Assembly (NCBI RefSeq): GCF_945901735.1
Contig: NZ_CAMDLM010000004.1
Coordinates: forward strand, 1-64,000
DNA from: Limnohabitans sp. Rim8
GTDB lineage: Bacteria > Pseudomonadota > Gammaproteobacteria > Burkholderiales > Burkholderiaceae_C
Length of the DNA stretch: 64,000 nt
Reading direction: 5' to 3'
A program made the position numbers and the translations under genes. A model generated the notes under the pieces. That model searched no databases and was not told the DNA's origin. It saw only the letters and a program-made list of their open reading frames with translations. Positions 35,669 to 44,327 of this stretch are shown here, in pieces (positions within the stretch are counted from its first letter, which is position 1; each line of letters starts with the position of its first letter).

Positions 35669-36163
35669 TTACTTGACGACGATGTGGCCGATCATGCCTG
35701 CTTCAAAATGGCCGGGGATCAGGCAGGCAAATTCAAAGTTGCCTGCGCGGTTGAAGGTCCAGACGATGGTGCCTTTTTGGCCGGGGTCCACATGCGCCAT
35801 GTAGGGCTCGTCGTGTTCCATACCGGGGTGTTTTTTCATCATCTCGGCATGGGCTTTGAGCTCTTGCGGCGTGCCGATCACGATCTCGTGCAGCACCTTG
35901 CCCGCGTTCACGGCCACCAGGCGCACGGTCTCGCCCAGCTTGACCTGAATGGCCATGGGGGCAAAGCGCATGTCGTCGGTCATGCGGATCTCGATGGTGC
36001 GTTTGGCTTTTTTAAGATCGCCTGCAATGCCCCAGTCTTTTTGTTCAGCCGGGGATGCAGACTTGGCGAGGTGGTTTTGGTGGGCAGCGGGCGCATGGGC
36101 CTGCGCGAGTGGCAGGGACAACAGGCCAAGGCTCAGGATGAAGGTGTTCAATGCAGTGCTCAT
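35669..36163 (-). CDS. Periplasmic cupredoxin (plastocyanin/azurin-like)
   Basis: The 164-residue precursor has a signal peptide ending at residue 22 (LAQAHA), a histidine-containing N-terminal segment, and a cupredoxin domain. The type 1 copper ligands are present as His92, Cys147, His152 and Met157 (the CX4HX4M pattern in FACLIPGHFEAGM). Similar proteins occur beside copper-resistance genes. It precedes the DUF411-CusF gene by 12 bp, so the two form a copper operon. No regulator or efflux pump lies beside them in the window. Confidence 0.88.
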   Translation of the reverse strand: MSTALNTFILSLGLLSLPLAQAHAPAAHQNHLAKSASPAEQKDWGIAGDLKKAKRTIEIRMTDDMRFAPMAIQVKLGETVRLVAVNAGKVLHEIVIGTPQELKAHAEMMKKHPGMEHDEPYMAHVDPGQKGTIVWTFNRAGNFEFACLIPGHFEAGMIGHIVVK

Positions 36164-36390
36164 GGTTTTTCTTGATGTGTGTAGGTGGGTGCAGACGCCA
36201 CGTTTGGGGCTTCAGAGGTGCCCGTGGCCCTACACCAGGGAAGAAATCCAGCTACCGCTCTGGCCCACGGCCATGTCGGTGGTGACCTCGGGCCCGTGCG
36301 CTGTGGGGACAAGTGGCCCATTCTGGAATCATAAGCCCAGCTCCGCAAGACTCGGGGGTTAACGAACCCCAGACCGTTCATGTCTCGCTT

Positions 36391-36732
36391 TCAGACAAAA
36401 GCGTGCAAGCGGCCACGTGCGTCGTAGGTGGTCAAAAACGGTAGCGCGTTGCGCACTGACGCCTGCGTCGTGGTGATGTGAATCAGAGGCGCCGCAAAAC
36501 GGGGGCGCGCTGTATACCGGCTGGCATCGTAAGCACGACGCCGCTCAGGCTGGCTCAAAACCCTGTAGGCCTGGTTGATCCGGGCCATCTTGGCCGCCCA
36601 CAAGGCGGATGCGCCGGCTTGGCGGTCGGGATGGTAACGCTGGGCCAACGAGCGAAAAGCCGCCCGAATGACTTCGGGTTCGGCTTGTGATGTGACGCCG
36701 AGTTCAGCGTAAAGATCCATGGCGTTGTCCAT
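36391..36732 (-). CDS. Small J-domain protein
   Basis: The 113-residue product is a J-domain (residues 5-70) with the HPD motif at 34-36 in QRYHPDRQAG, followed by about 40 residues with no recognised domain. J-domain proteins stimulate the ATPase of Hsp70 partners. It lacks the Gly/Phe and zinc regions of DnaJ, so it probably serves a specialised DnaK job. An AT-rich stretch (36740-36800) upstream probably holds its promoter. The start could also be the ATG four codons in. Confidence 0.82.
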   Translation of the reverse strand: MDNAMDLYAELGVTSQAEPEVIRAAFRSLAQRYHPDRQAGASALWAAKMARINQAYRVLSQPERRRAYDASRYTARPRFAAPLIHITTTQASVRNALPFLTTYDARGRLHAFV

Positions 36733-36940
36733 GGTTGAATCATAAAATATGAATACAAATAAACTAAATAAAAATGTAATTTAAACGTATCAAAATGTTA
36801 AAACTTCAAACGCATGGCCTGCTGTCAAGGCCGGGCCCACTGCGCATCTTCATGCCTGACCACCGGGGTTCGCCTTTGGCCGCACACGAACCAGAAGACG
36901 GACCCCGGGTCAAGCCAGGGGTGATCAAGCGGGCTGAAAA

Positions 36941-38479
36941 TCAGCCCAAGCGCACGCGCTGCAACAAGGCGGCGCTCGAAGCATCCAGGCCCACCAGATC
37001 GCCTGAGGCCATGCGGGCATGGATGTCTTTAGCCAGCACTTTGCCCAGCTCCACGCCCCATTGGTCAAAGCTGTTGATGCCCCAGACCGAACCGCTCACG
37101 AACACACGGTGTTCTTGCAGCGCGATCAGTGCGCCCAAGCTGGTGGGCGTGAGTTCGTCGAGCAGCAAGAAGGTGCTGGGTCGGTTGCCGGGAAAGTGTT
37201 GGTGACCGCCTTCGTCGTCTTGGCCCAGCATCAACGCCTGGGCCTGCGCGATCGCATTGGCCAGCAGCAGTTCGTGGTGGTCGGCCAAGTTGTGCGTGGG
37301 CTTTTTCACAGCGATGAATTCCACCGGCACCACATCGGTGCCTTGGTGCAACATCTGGAAATAGGCGTGCTGCCCGTTGGTGCCCGGCTCGCCCCAGAGC
37401 ACAGGCGAGGTGCCATAAGGCAGGGCTTGGCCATGGCGGTCCACCCGCTTGCCGTTGCTCTCCATCTCCAGCTGCTGCAGGTAAGCAGGCAGGCGGCGCA
37501 AGGCGCTGTGGTAGGGCGCAATGCTTCGGCTGGTGTAATGCAAAAAGTTGCGGTACCAGACGTCCAGCAAACCCAAGCGCACCGGCAAGTTGGCCTCAAA
37601 GGGCGCTGATTGAAAATGCTGGTCCATCGCATGCGCCCCGGCCAGCAGATCCCTGAAACCCTGGGCACCGATGGCGATGGCCAAGGGCAAGCCAATGGCC
37701 GACCACAACGAATAGCGCCCGCCCACCCAGTCCCAAAATCCAAAAGTGGTGCGGATGCCACATTCGGCTGCTGCGGCCACGTTGGTGGTCAGCGCCGCAA
37801 AGTGGCGGGCCACATCGGTGCCGCCTTGCGTCCGGAACCAAGCCAGCGCCGAGCGGGCGTTGGTCATGGTCTCGAGGGTGGTGAAGGTTTTGGAGGCGAT
37901 CAGGAACAGCGTGTTCTCGGCCTTCAGGCACTTGAGCACGGCAGCCAATTCGTGCCCGTCCACATTTGACACAAAGTGAAAGCGCTTGCCCGGTATCGCC
38001 AAGTGTTGCAGCGCCAGCACCGCCATCTGCGGCCCCAGGTCTGAGCCACCAATGCCGATGTTCACCACGTCGGTGAGCTGCGCATCGGCGCGGATGCTTT
38101 CGGCATACGCCAGCATGGCCCTCAAGGTGTCGTGAACTTGCTGCAAGGGTACGGCCAGCGCACCGGGCAGCGTGCCTTCGGGCTGGCGCAGCAGCCAGTG
38201 CATCACGGCGCGGCCCTCGGTGTGGTTGATGGGCTCACCCCGGAACATGGCGTCGCGGTGCGCGGCCAGGCCGGTTTGACGGGCCAATGCTTGCAGCAGG
38301 GCTTCGGTCGCGGCATCCACATGGTTTTTGGACAGGTCGGCAAACACATGCGGGGCAGTCTGGCTCAGGGCCGGTGCCCGCTCGGCATCCAGCGCAAAAG
38401 CGCTGCGCAAATCAAAACCTGCAAAGCTCTTCGCATGGCGTTGCAAGGTTTGCCAGGCAGGTGTCAGGTTACAGCGCAT
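36941..38479 (-). CDS. pgi: Glucose-6-phosphate isomerase
   Basis: Pgi interconverts glucose 6-phosphate and fructose 6-phosphate. The 512-residue protein carries the sugar-phosphate segments NIGIGGSDLGPQM and FVSNVDGHELAAVL, the SKTFTTLETMTNA phosphate loop, GGRYSLWSAIGLPLA, and the C-terminal SFDQWGVELGK helix with the active-site lysine. The ATG at 38479 begins MRCNLTPAWQTL, the usual family start. It lies downstream of tal on the same strand, separated by a pair of REP-like elements. Confidence 0.96.
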   Translation of the reverse strand: MRCNLTPAWQTLQRHAKSFAGFDLRSAFALDAERAPALSQTAPHVFADLSKNHVDAATEALLQALARQTGLAAHRDAMFRGEPINHTEGRAVMHWLLRQPEGTLPGALAVPLQQVHDTLRAMLAYAESIRADAQLTDVVNIGIGGSDLGPQMAVLALQHLAIPGKRFHFVSNVDGHELAAVLKCLKAENTLFLIASKTFTTLETMTNARSALAWFRTQGGTDVARHFAALTTNVAAAAECGIRTTFGFWDWVGGRYSLWSAIGLPLAIAIGAQGFRDLLAGAHAMDQHFQSAPFEANLPVRLGLLDVWYRNFLHYTSRSIAPYHSALRRLPAYLQQLEMESNGKRVDRHGQALPYGTSPVLWGEPGTNGQHAYFQMLHQGTDVVPVEFIAVKKPTHNLADHHELLLANAIAQAQALMLGQDDEGGHQHFPGNRPSTFLLLDELTPTSLGALIALQEHRVFVSGSVWGINSFDQWGVELGKVLAKDIHARMASGDLVGLDASSAALLQRVRLG

Positions 38480-38540
38480 CAGGGTCTTTCTGAGATTGAA
38501 GCACCTGCAAAACAAGCGCCGACAGAGTTTACGGATGGGC

Positions 38541-38637
38541 AGGTCGGGCCTTTAGGGTCCGACATCTTTTTAGCGAAACGACATGCCCCACGGCCACGGC
38601 GCACCCACGTCCCGTCGGACCTGAAGGCACGACCTAC
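38541..38637. repeat. Inverted pair of REP-like elements
   Basis: AGGTCGGGCCTTTAGGGTCCGAC (38541-38563, given as a described unit) and its inverted relative at 38614-38637, which reads GTAGGTCGTGCC on the minus strand, are arranged head to head with 50 bp between them. Both are variants of the element at 5801-5824. The pair has the geometry of a BIME-type double REP and lies between tal and pgi, where it could affect the stability of a shared transcript. Confidence 0.7.
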
Positions 38638-38653
38638 AAGGCAGAATCGTGTT

Positions 38654-39601
38654 TCAAGCTTTCTTCATCAATTCTTCAAGTTTCACGGCATCGGCGCAAA
38701 AGGCGCGAATGCCTTCGGCCAGCTTCTCGGTGGCCATGGCGTCTTCATTGAGCGCCAAGCGAAAAATGGCTTCGTCATACTGCACAGCAGGCAAGTCCAT
38801 GCCCTGCGCCGCTGCCGCGTTGAGCGCCTGGCTCAGCGGCAGATCGGTCGCGGCCAGCTGTGCCAGCAGCTCGGGGCTGATGGTCAACAAATCACACCCG
38901 GCCAAGGCCACGATCTGACCGACATTGCGAAACGACGCGCCCATGACTTCGGTGGTGATGCCGTGCTTTTTGTAATGGTTGAAGATGGCCCGCACCGACT
39001 GCACGCCGGGGTCGTTCGCGCCTGACATCGCCGCTTCGTCCCAGGCGGCACCTGCGGACTTTTTGGTCCAGTCGTAAATGCGGCCCACAAAGGGCGAGAT
39101 CAGTTGCACCTTGGCTTGACCACAGGCCACCGCCTGGCAAAACGCAAACAGCAGCGTCAGGTTGCATCGAATGCCTTCGCGCTCCAGTTCGGCCGCCGCC
39201 TGAATGCCTTCCCAGGTCGAGGCGATCTTGATCAGCACGCGCTCGCGGGGGATGCCTTTCGCCTCGTACAGCGCCATGATGCGGCGCGCCCGCGTCAAGG
39301 TGGCGGTGGTGTCAAAACTCAAACGGGCATCGACTTCGGTCGACACGCGGCCGGGAATGGTCTTCAGAATTTCACAGCCAAAACGCACCAGCAGGTGGTC
39401 CATCACCACGTCCAGTGGCTGGCCCCGGTGAGCGGCCACGGCCTCGGCCAGCAGGGGCGCGTATTCGGGCTTTTGCACGGCCTTCAAGATCAGCGATGGG
39501 TTGGTCGTCGCATCTTGTGGCTGGAACTGCGCCAACTGCTTGAAGTCGCCGGTATCGGCCACCACGGTGGTGAATTGTTTGAGGGCGTCGAGTTGGTTCA
39601 T
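38654..39601 (-). CDS. tal: Transaldolase
   Basis: Transaldolase moves a dihydroxyacetone unit between sugar phosphates in the pentose phosphate pathway. The 315-residue protein has [12 protein letters not shown] near the N-terminus, the Schiff-base lysine in [31 protein letters not shown], and [10 protein letters not shown] with the phosphate-binding region. It is divergent from zwf, sharing an 82-bp intergenic region that contains an inverted repeat. pgi lies downstream. Confidence 0.96.
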   Translation of the reverse strand: MNQLDALKQFTTVVADTGDFKQLAQFQPQDATTNPSLILKAVQKPEYAPLLAEAVAAHRGQPLDVVMDHLLVRFGCEILKTIPGRVSTEVDARLSFDTTATLTRARRIMALYEAKGIPRERVLIKIASTWEGIQAAAELEREGIRCNLTLLFAFCQAVACGQAKVQLISPFVGRIYDWTKKSAGAAWDEAAMSGANDPGVQSVRAIFNHYKKHGITTEVMGASFRNVGQIVALAGCDLLTISPELLAQLAATDLPLSQALNAAAAQGMDLPAVQYDEAIFRLALNEDAMATEKLAEGIRAFCADAVKLEELMKKA

Positions 39602-39642
39602 GGGGGATTTTTAAAACAGACTTGAATTATTGATGAAACAAA

Positions 39643-39672
39643 GTTACATTACAAATCAATTTTTTATGTAAC
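39643..39672. promoter_or_regulatory. Inverted repeat between tal and zwf (candidate HexR site)
   Basis: GTTACAT (39643-39649) and ATGTAAC (39666-39672) form a perfect inverted pair in the AT-rich space between the divergent tal and zwf genes. A TGTAAT half site on the minus strand overlaps the first arm. HexR operators in proteobacteria have TGTAAT/ATTACA arms, and hexR itself lies after zwf. The link is plausible but unproven. Confidence 0.5.
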
Positions 39673-39683
39673 TCAAGAACAAC

Positions 39684-41147
39684 ATGGCTTTTGATCTGGT
39701 TTTCTTCGGCGGCACGGGCGATCTGGTCTGGCGCAAACTCATGCCGGCGCTGCTCCAGGCTTTTCGACACGACACCTTACCCGAAGGCGGTCGCATCATC
39801 GGCGTGGGCCGCGACGACCTGAGCGACGAGCAATACCGGCAACGAATCCAGTCACGCTTTGAGCAAGTCGAAGGCGACAAACGGCCCAACCCTGAAGAAT
39901 TTGCCCGTTTTGCCAGCCTGCTGTGCTACGTGCGCATGGACTTGTCCCAGCCCGAAGCCTACGCCGCATTGGCCAGTCGTCTGGCCGAGCGCGACACCGA
40001 CCATGTGGTGATGTATTTGTCCACCGCACCCAGCCTGTTCACCACTGTGTGCGAACAACTCGCTGCCAACGGTCTGAACACGCCCCAAACCCGCATCGTG
40101 CTGGAGAAACCGCTGGGCCACGACCTGGCCTCCAACCGATTGATCAACGAGGCGGTGGGCCGCGCTTTCAAAGAGCAACAAATCTTTCGCATCGACCACT
40201 ACCTGGGCAAGCCCGCGGTACAAAACCTGTTTGCCATGCGCTTTGGCAACGCCTTGTTTGAGCCCCTGTGGCGGCGCGAGCACATCGCCAACATCCAGAT
40301 CACCATGTCCGAAGAACTGGGCGTAGAAAAACGCGGCGGCTTTTATGAGACCACCGGCGCCTTGCGTGACATGGTGCAAAACCACGCACTCCAGCTGCTG
40401 TGTGCCATCGCCATGGAGCCACCCATCAACGCACACGCCGACGCCATCCGCGACGAGAAACTCAAAGTGTTGCGCGCCTTGAAGCGCTGGACACCCGAGA
40501 CCCTGGGCCAGCACGTCATTCGCGGCCAGTACAGCACGGGCAACACCGAAGGCAAAGCGGTGCCCGGCTACCCCGATGAGCCGGGTGTAGACCCGCAAAG
40601 CAGCACCGAAACCTTTGTGGCTCTGCGCACCGAAATCGCCAACTGGCGCTGGGCGGGCGTGCCGTTTTACATCCGCACCGGCAAGCGCATGGCCTCGCGC
40701 GAGGCGCACATCAACATCAATTTCCGCCCCACCCCGCACGAAATTTTCAAAAGCCCGGTGGGCCAGGTGAACAAATTGGTGATCCACCTGCAACCCAAAG
40801 ACGGGCTGGAGTTGCACCTGTTTGCCCAAGGCCAAAGCAAACGCGGCCAAGGCAGCGGCGGTGCAACGCTCAGCCCGGTGCACCTGGACCTGGACTTTGA
40901 CAAACGCTTTGGCAGCGAACGCGTGGGCGCTTACGAGCGCTTGCTGCTGGATGTGCTGGACGGCCGCCTGAACCTGTTTGTGCGCAGCGACGAACAAGAA
41001 GAAGCTTGGCGCTGGGTCGAGCCCATCCTCCAACACTGGAAAAACGACCCCACCGGCCCGCGCCCCTATGCCGCCGGCACCTGGGGCCCCAGCGCCGCCA
41101 GCGCCATGATCGCCCGCGACGGCTTTTGCTGGTCTGAAGAAAGCTAA
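39684..41147 (+). CDS. zwf: Glucose-6-phosphate dehydrogenase
   Basis: Zwf oxidises glucose 6-phosphate to the lactone with NADP or NAD. The 487-residue protein has the dinucleotide motif FGGTGDLVWRKLMPAL at the N-terminus (the third position of the fold is conserved), the active-site signature RIDHYLGKPAVQN, and the VPFYIRTGKRM segment. In the fingerprint the usual GASGDLAKR is GGTGDLVWR, which is common in Burkholderiales. hexR follows 13 bp later, so the two are co-transcribed. Confidence 0.96.
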   Translation: MAFDLVFFGGTGDLVWRKLMPALLQAFRHDTLPEGGRIIGVGRDDLSDEQYRQRIQSRFEQVEGDKRPNPEEFARFASLLCYVRMDLSQPEAYAALASRLAERDTDHVVMYLSTAPSLFTTVCEQLAANGLNTPQTRIVLEKPLGHDLASNRLINEAVGRAFKEQQIFRIDHYLGKPAVQNLFAMRFGNALFEPLWRREHIANIQITMSEELGVEKRGGFYETTGALRDMVQNHALQLLCAIAMEPPINAHADAIRDEKLKVLRALKRWTPETLGQHVIRGQYSTGNTEGKAVPGYPDEPGVDPQSSTETFVALRTEIANWRWAGVPFYIRTGKRMASREAHININFRPTPHEIFKSPVGQVNKLVIHLQPKDGLELHLFAQGQSKRGQGSGGATLSPVHLDLDFDKRFGSERVGAYERLLLDVLDGRLNLFVRSDEQEEAWRWVEPILQHWKNDPTGPRPYAAGTWGPSAASAMIARDGFCWSEES

Positions 41148-41160
41148 AAGGAATTCCACC

Positions 41161-42006
41161 ATGCTCGACCGAATCAAAGCCTCCCTGCCCTCGCTGGCCC
41201 CAGCCGAGCAACGCGTGGGCAAACTGGTGCTGGCCGACCCGCGTGCCTTTGCCAAACTGCCTGTGACCGAGCTGGCCGAGCGCGCCCATGTGAGCAAACC
41301 CACCGTGGTGCGCTTTTGCCGCAGCGTGGGCTACGACGGCCTGTCCGACTTCAAACTCAAACTGGCCGGCAGTGTCAGCGAAGGCGTGCCCTTCATCCAC
41401 CGCAGTGTGGACGCCGACGACAAGACCAGCGACATTGCGGTCAAAGTCATCGACAACACCGTGGCCGCGTTTTTGAAGTACCGCAACGACGCCAGTTCCT
41501 TTGCACTGGATCACGCCGCCCAAGCCCTGGCCGGCACGCAAAAGACCAACCGCCGCATTGAGTTTTATGGCGTGGGCAATTCGGGCATCGTGGCGCAAGA
41601 CGCACAGCACAAATTCTTCCGTCTGGGCGTCAACGCCATCGCCTACAGCGACGGCCACATGCAAGTCATGAGCGCCTCCATGCTCAAACCGGGCGACTGT
41701 GCGGTGATCATCTCCAACTCGGGCCGCACCCGCGACCTGATGGATGCCTGCGACATCGCCAAAAAACAAGGCGCCACCACCATCGTCATCACCGCCAGCG
41801 GCTCACCCCTGGCCAGCGCCGGGCACATCCACCTCACGGCCGATCACCCCGAGGGCTACGACAAATACAGCCCCATGGTCTCGCGGTTGCTGCACCTGCT
41901 GATCATCGACATCTTGGCCACCACAGTGGCCCTGCGGATTGGTGAAGCGCTGCAACCTGCGCTGCGCGACATGAAGAAAAACCTGAGCAGCAAGCGTTAC
42001 ACCTGA
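41161..42006 (+). CDS. hexR: HexR-like transcriptional regulator (RpiR family)
   Basis: RpiR-family HexR proteins control glucose and pentose-phosphate genes in response to a sugar phosphate. The 281-residue protein has an N-terminal HTH (about residues 35-65, ELAERAHVSKPTVVRFCRSVGYDGLSDFKLKL split over two helices) and a C-terminal SIS sugar-phosphate domain with GVGNSGIVAQDA and ISNSGRTRDLMDA. Coupling to zwf and the inverted repeat before zwf support autoregulation. The C-terminal segment contacting ligand is intact. Confidence 0.9.
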   Translation: MLDRIKASLPSLAPAEQRVGKLVLADPRAFAKLPVTELAERAHVSKPTVVRFCRSVGYDGLSDFKLKLAGSVSEGVPFIHRSVDADDKTSDIAVKVIDNTVAAFLKYRNDASSFALDHAAQALAGTQKTNRRIEFYGVGNSGIVAQDAQHKFFRLGVNAIAYSDGHMQVMSASMLKPGDCAVIISNSGRTRDLMDACDIAKKQGATTIVITASGSPLASAGHIHLTADHPEGYDKYSPMVSRLLHLLIIDILATTVALRIGEALQPALRDMKKNLSSKRYT

Positions 42007-42049
42007 AGGGGCGGGTCTGCAAGGGTTCATCGCGCCGAATCCATCAAAA

Positions 42050-42069
42050 GTCAATCTGCGCAGATTGAC
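42050..42069. terminator. Perfect 20-bp palindrome between hexR and tctE
   Basis: The sequence GTCAATCTGCGCAGATTGAC is its own reverse complement. It sits between the convergent ends of hexR and tctE, five bases from the tctE stop. No T-run follows on either side, so it is not a standard terminator. It may serve both transcripts as a hairpin, or bind a dimeric protein. Confidence 0.45.
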
Positions 42070-42073
42070 CGAC

Positions 42074-43486
42074 TCAGGCTGCAGACCAACTCAGGCGAAT
42101 GGCTGTGCCGCGCCCATCGGCAAGAGGACTGCGCGCACTGACTTGCGCCCCATGCTGGCTCGCGATTTCTTTCACAATGGCCAGGCCCAAACCACTGCCC
42201 GCAACACCCGAGGGCGCGGCGCGGTAAAAGCGCTCGAACACATGGGCCTGGTGCTCAGGCGCGATGCCCGGGCCATCGTCCTCCACTTCAAGCCAACGGT
42301 CCCCGACCCGCACCGTGATGTGTGTGCCCGCAGGACCGTGGTGAATGGCGTTGTCGATCAGGTTGCTCAAGGCCTCGTGCAGCAACAGGTCAACGCCTTG
42401 CACCTCACAACGCACCACCTGGGCCTCTAGCCCAAGGTCATCGCCCAGCTGATGGGCACGCATCAAATGCTCTTGCGTCACGCGCCGCGCCAGCGCCACC
42501 AGGTCCACCGTCTGTGGGCTGTGCATTTCGCGGGCATGCTCGACCCGCGTCATGGCCAGCAGCTGTTCGGTCAGGCGCACAGCGTCGTCGGTGGTTTGCC
42601 TGGCCGCAGACAGCAAGGCCTGCGCCTGCTCGGGCTCGGCATTGCGCTGGGCCAGCGCCAGCTGCGTTTTGAGGGCCGTGAGGGGCGTGCGCAACTGGTG
42701 CGCGGCGTTGTCCAAAAAGCGCTTGCGGATGTCGATCAAACGCCCCAGGCGGTCCAGGTAGCTGTTGAGGGTCTCGATCAGGGGCCGCAACTCGCGTGGC
42801 AAGTCCGGCGGCTGAATGGGAGAAAAGTCGTCGTCGGCCTTGTTCACCAATTGTTGGCGAAACGCCTCCAGCGGCCTGATGCCGCGCTGTACACCCCAGA
42901 CCACCAAAATTGCAGCCGCCAACAGCAACAAGCCCTGGCTGCCCAGGGTGTCCCACAAAATGTGTTGAATCAATTGCTGACGCGCCTCCATGGTTTCGGC
43001 CACGGTGATCTTGATCAGCGGCTCGCTCAGGCCCGCGTCCTCCATGACGTGCGTGAGCTGCGCCAGGCGCACGGGCTGGTTCAGGTACACCCCATCGTCA
43101 AACTGCACCAAAGCAAAGTACTTCACGGCCGACTGCGTGCGCACAGGCGCATCGGGCAAAGCCTCTACCCCCGCCAGCCAACGGCCGCCAGGGGTGGAGA
43201 CTTTGTAAAACAAACGCGAGCCGGTGTGGTTTTCAAACAAGTAACCTGCGGCCTTCATCACGTCCAGCTGCAGGAGACCATCGCGCCAAGCCAGCTCTTC
43301 AGCCAAGGTGCGCGCAGCCAGGTACAGGGATCTGTCATAGGCCTCGTTGGCCGCCTGCACCGCGTTGCCATAGCCCACCCAGGCGTTGACGCCGATCAAT
43401 GCGGCCAGCGGCAGCAAAATCCAGCTGAGCAAGCGCCTGCGCAGCGACGCCACGGCGCGGACCGGATGCGCTGGCGTGTCTGTCAT
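42074..43486 (-). CDS. tctE: Sensor histidine kinase TctE
   Basis: TctE senses tricarboxylates and phosphorylates TctD. The 470-residue protein has an N-terminal membrane helix (about residues 18-38), a periplasmic sensor domain, a second helix near 180-198, a HAMP-like linker, the dimerisation helix with His in FLDNAAHQLRTPL, and an ATPase domain with NLIDNAIHHG, VEDDGPGI and GSGLGLAIV. Its start overlaps the tctD stop (ATGA), so it is second in the tctDE operon, divergent from tctCBA. Confidence 0.92.
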   Translation of the reverse strand: MTDTPAHPVRAVASLRRRLLSWILLPLAALIGVNAWVGYGNAVQAANEAYDRSLYLAARTLAEELAWRDGLLQLDVMKAAGYLFENHTGSRLFYKVSTPGGRWLAGVEALPDAPVRTQSAVKYFALVQFDDGVYLNQPVRLAQLTHVMEDAGLSEPLIKITVAETMEARQQLIQHILWDTLGSQGLLLLAAAILVVWGVQRGIRPLEAFRQQLVNKADDDFSPIQPPDLPRELRPLIETLNSYLDRLGRLIDIRKRFLDNAAHQLRTPLTALKTQLALAQRNAEPEQAQALLSAARQTTDDAVRLTEQLLAMTRVEHAREMHSPQTVDLVALARRVTQEHLMRAHQLGDDLGLEAQVVRCEVQGVDLLLHEALSNLIDNAIHHGPAGTHITVRVGDRWLEVEDDGPGIAPEHQAHVFERFYRAAPSGVAGSGLGLAIVKEIASQHGAQVSARSPLADGRGTAIRLSWSAA

Positions 43487-44190
43487 GCGCTGCCCGAAGG
43501 CGAAGTCAGCATGTAGCCCATGCCGCGAAAGGTGGTGATCACCACTTCGGCTGGCCTCCCGTGGGATGCCGCAGAAGATTCAAGTTTTTTGCGCAGGCGG
43601 TAAATCAGCACCTCCACCGCGTCCAGGCCGGCGGCCTCCTCGGCAAACACCTCGCTGTGCAGTTGCTCTTTGCTCACGGTGCGCTGCGGCGAAGACAGCA
43701 ACACGCGCAGCGCAGCGGCTTCGCGTTGTGTCAAAGCCAGCACCTGGCCGTGCAGTTGTGCGGTGCCGTTTTCGGGCTGCATCTCCAGCGGCCCCCAGCG
43801 CAGGGCCGTGGTTTTGGCGCGGCCATGGCGGCGCAGCAAGACCTGCAAGCGCGCTTCGAGCTCGCTCAAATCAAAGGGCTTGGGCAAGTAGTCGTCGGCG
43901 CCCATGTTCAGGCCCAGCACCCGGTCCGGCACGCTGGCACGCGCCGTCAAAATCAGCACCGGCACCGCATCGCCCCGCGCACGCAAGGCTTGCAACACGC
44001 TCAGGCCGTCTGGCCCCGGCAGCTGCAAATCGAGCAGCACCGCATCAAAGCCGTGCCCCGGCTGAAGGCAGCGCTCGGCCGCATGGCCATCGGTGGCAAA
44101 GTCCACCGCCATGCCGCCCTGGCGCAAGGCGGTGCCCAGCCACAGGGCAATGTCGGGCGTGTCCTCCACCAACAAAATTCGCGGGGTCAT
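43483..44190 (-). CDS. tctD: OmpR-type response regulator TctD
   Basis: TctD activates tricarboxylate transport genes. The 235-residue protein has a receiver domain with the acidic pair VEDT, the phosphorylation Asp in VLLDLQLPG and LPKPF, followed by a winged-helix DNA-binding domain (ALTQREAAALRVLL through VLIYRLRKKLE). The ATG at 44190 is chosen as it directly precedes the receiver core; a longer in-frame extension is unlikely. It faces tctC across a 137-bp region with GGCAC/GTGCC inverted repeats that may be its binding sites. Confidence 0.93.
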   Translation of the reverse strand: MTPRILLVEDTPDIALWLGTALRQGGMAVDFATDGHAAERCLQPGHGFDAVLLDLQLPGPDGLSVLQALRARGDAVPVLILTARASVPDRVLGLNMGADDYLPKPFDLSELEARLQVLLRRHGRAKTTALRWGPLEMQPENGTAQLHGQVLALTQREAAALRVLLSSPQRTVSKEQLHSEVFAEEAAGLDAVEVLIYRLRKKLESSAASHGRPAEVVITTFRGMGYMLTSPSGSA

Positions 44191-44253
44191 CGGATGCTTG
44201 AGGGTATTCACTGAATGGATTTGACAGGTGCTTGACAGCTTGACGCTTGGCTC

Positions 44254-44290
44254 GGCACCAAAATCGTGCCATCTGCCCAAGGCACGTGCC
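44254..44290. promoter_or_regulatory. Candidate TctD operators between tctD and tctC
   Basis: GGCAC (44254-44258) and GTGCC (44266-44270) form an inverted pair, and 11 bp later the 10-bp palindrome GGCACGTGCC occupies 44281-44290. The repeated half site in the shared control region of a regulator and its target is suggestive. The link to TctD is inferred from position only. Confidence 0.4.
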
Positions 44291-44327
44291 CGGCAGTGGC
44301 TTTTTGATTTTCACACAGGAGACCTGC

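Noticed and set aside
36355..36370. GGGGTT-AACG-AACCCC hairpin as a terminator
   Set aside because: The stem is six bp with no U-run in either direction; too weak to call.
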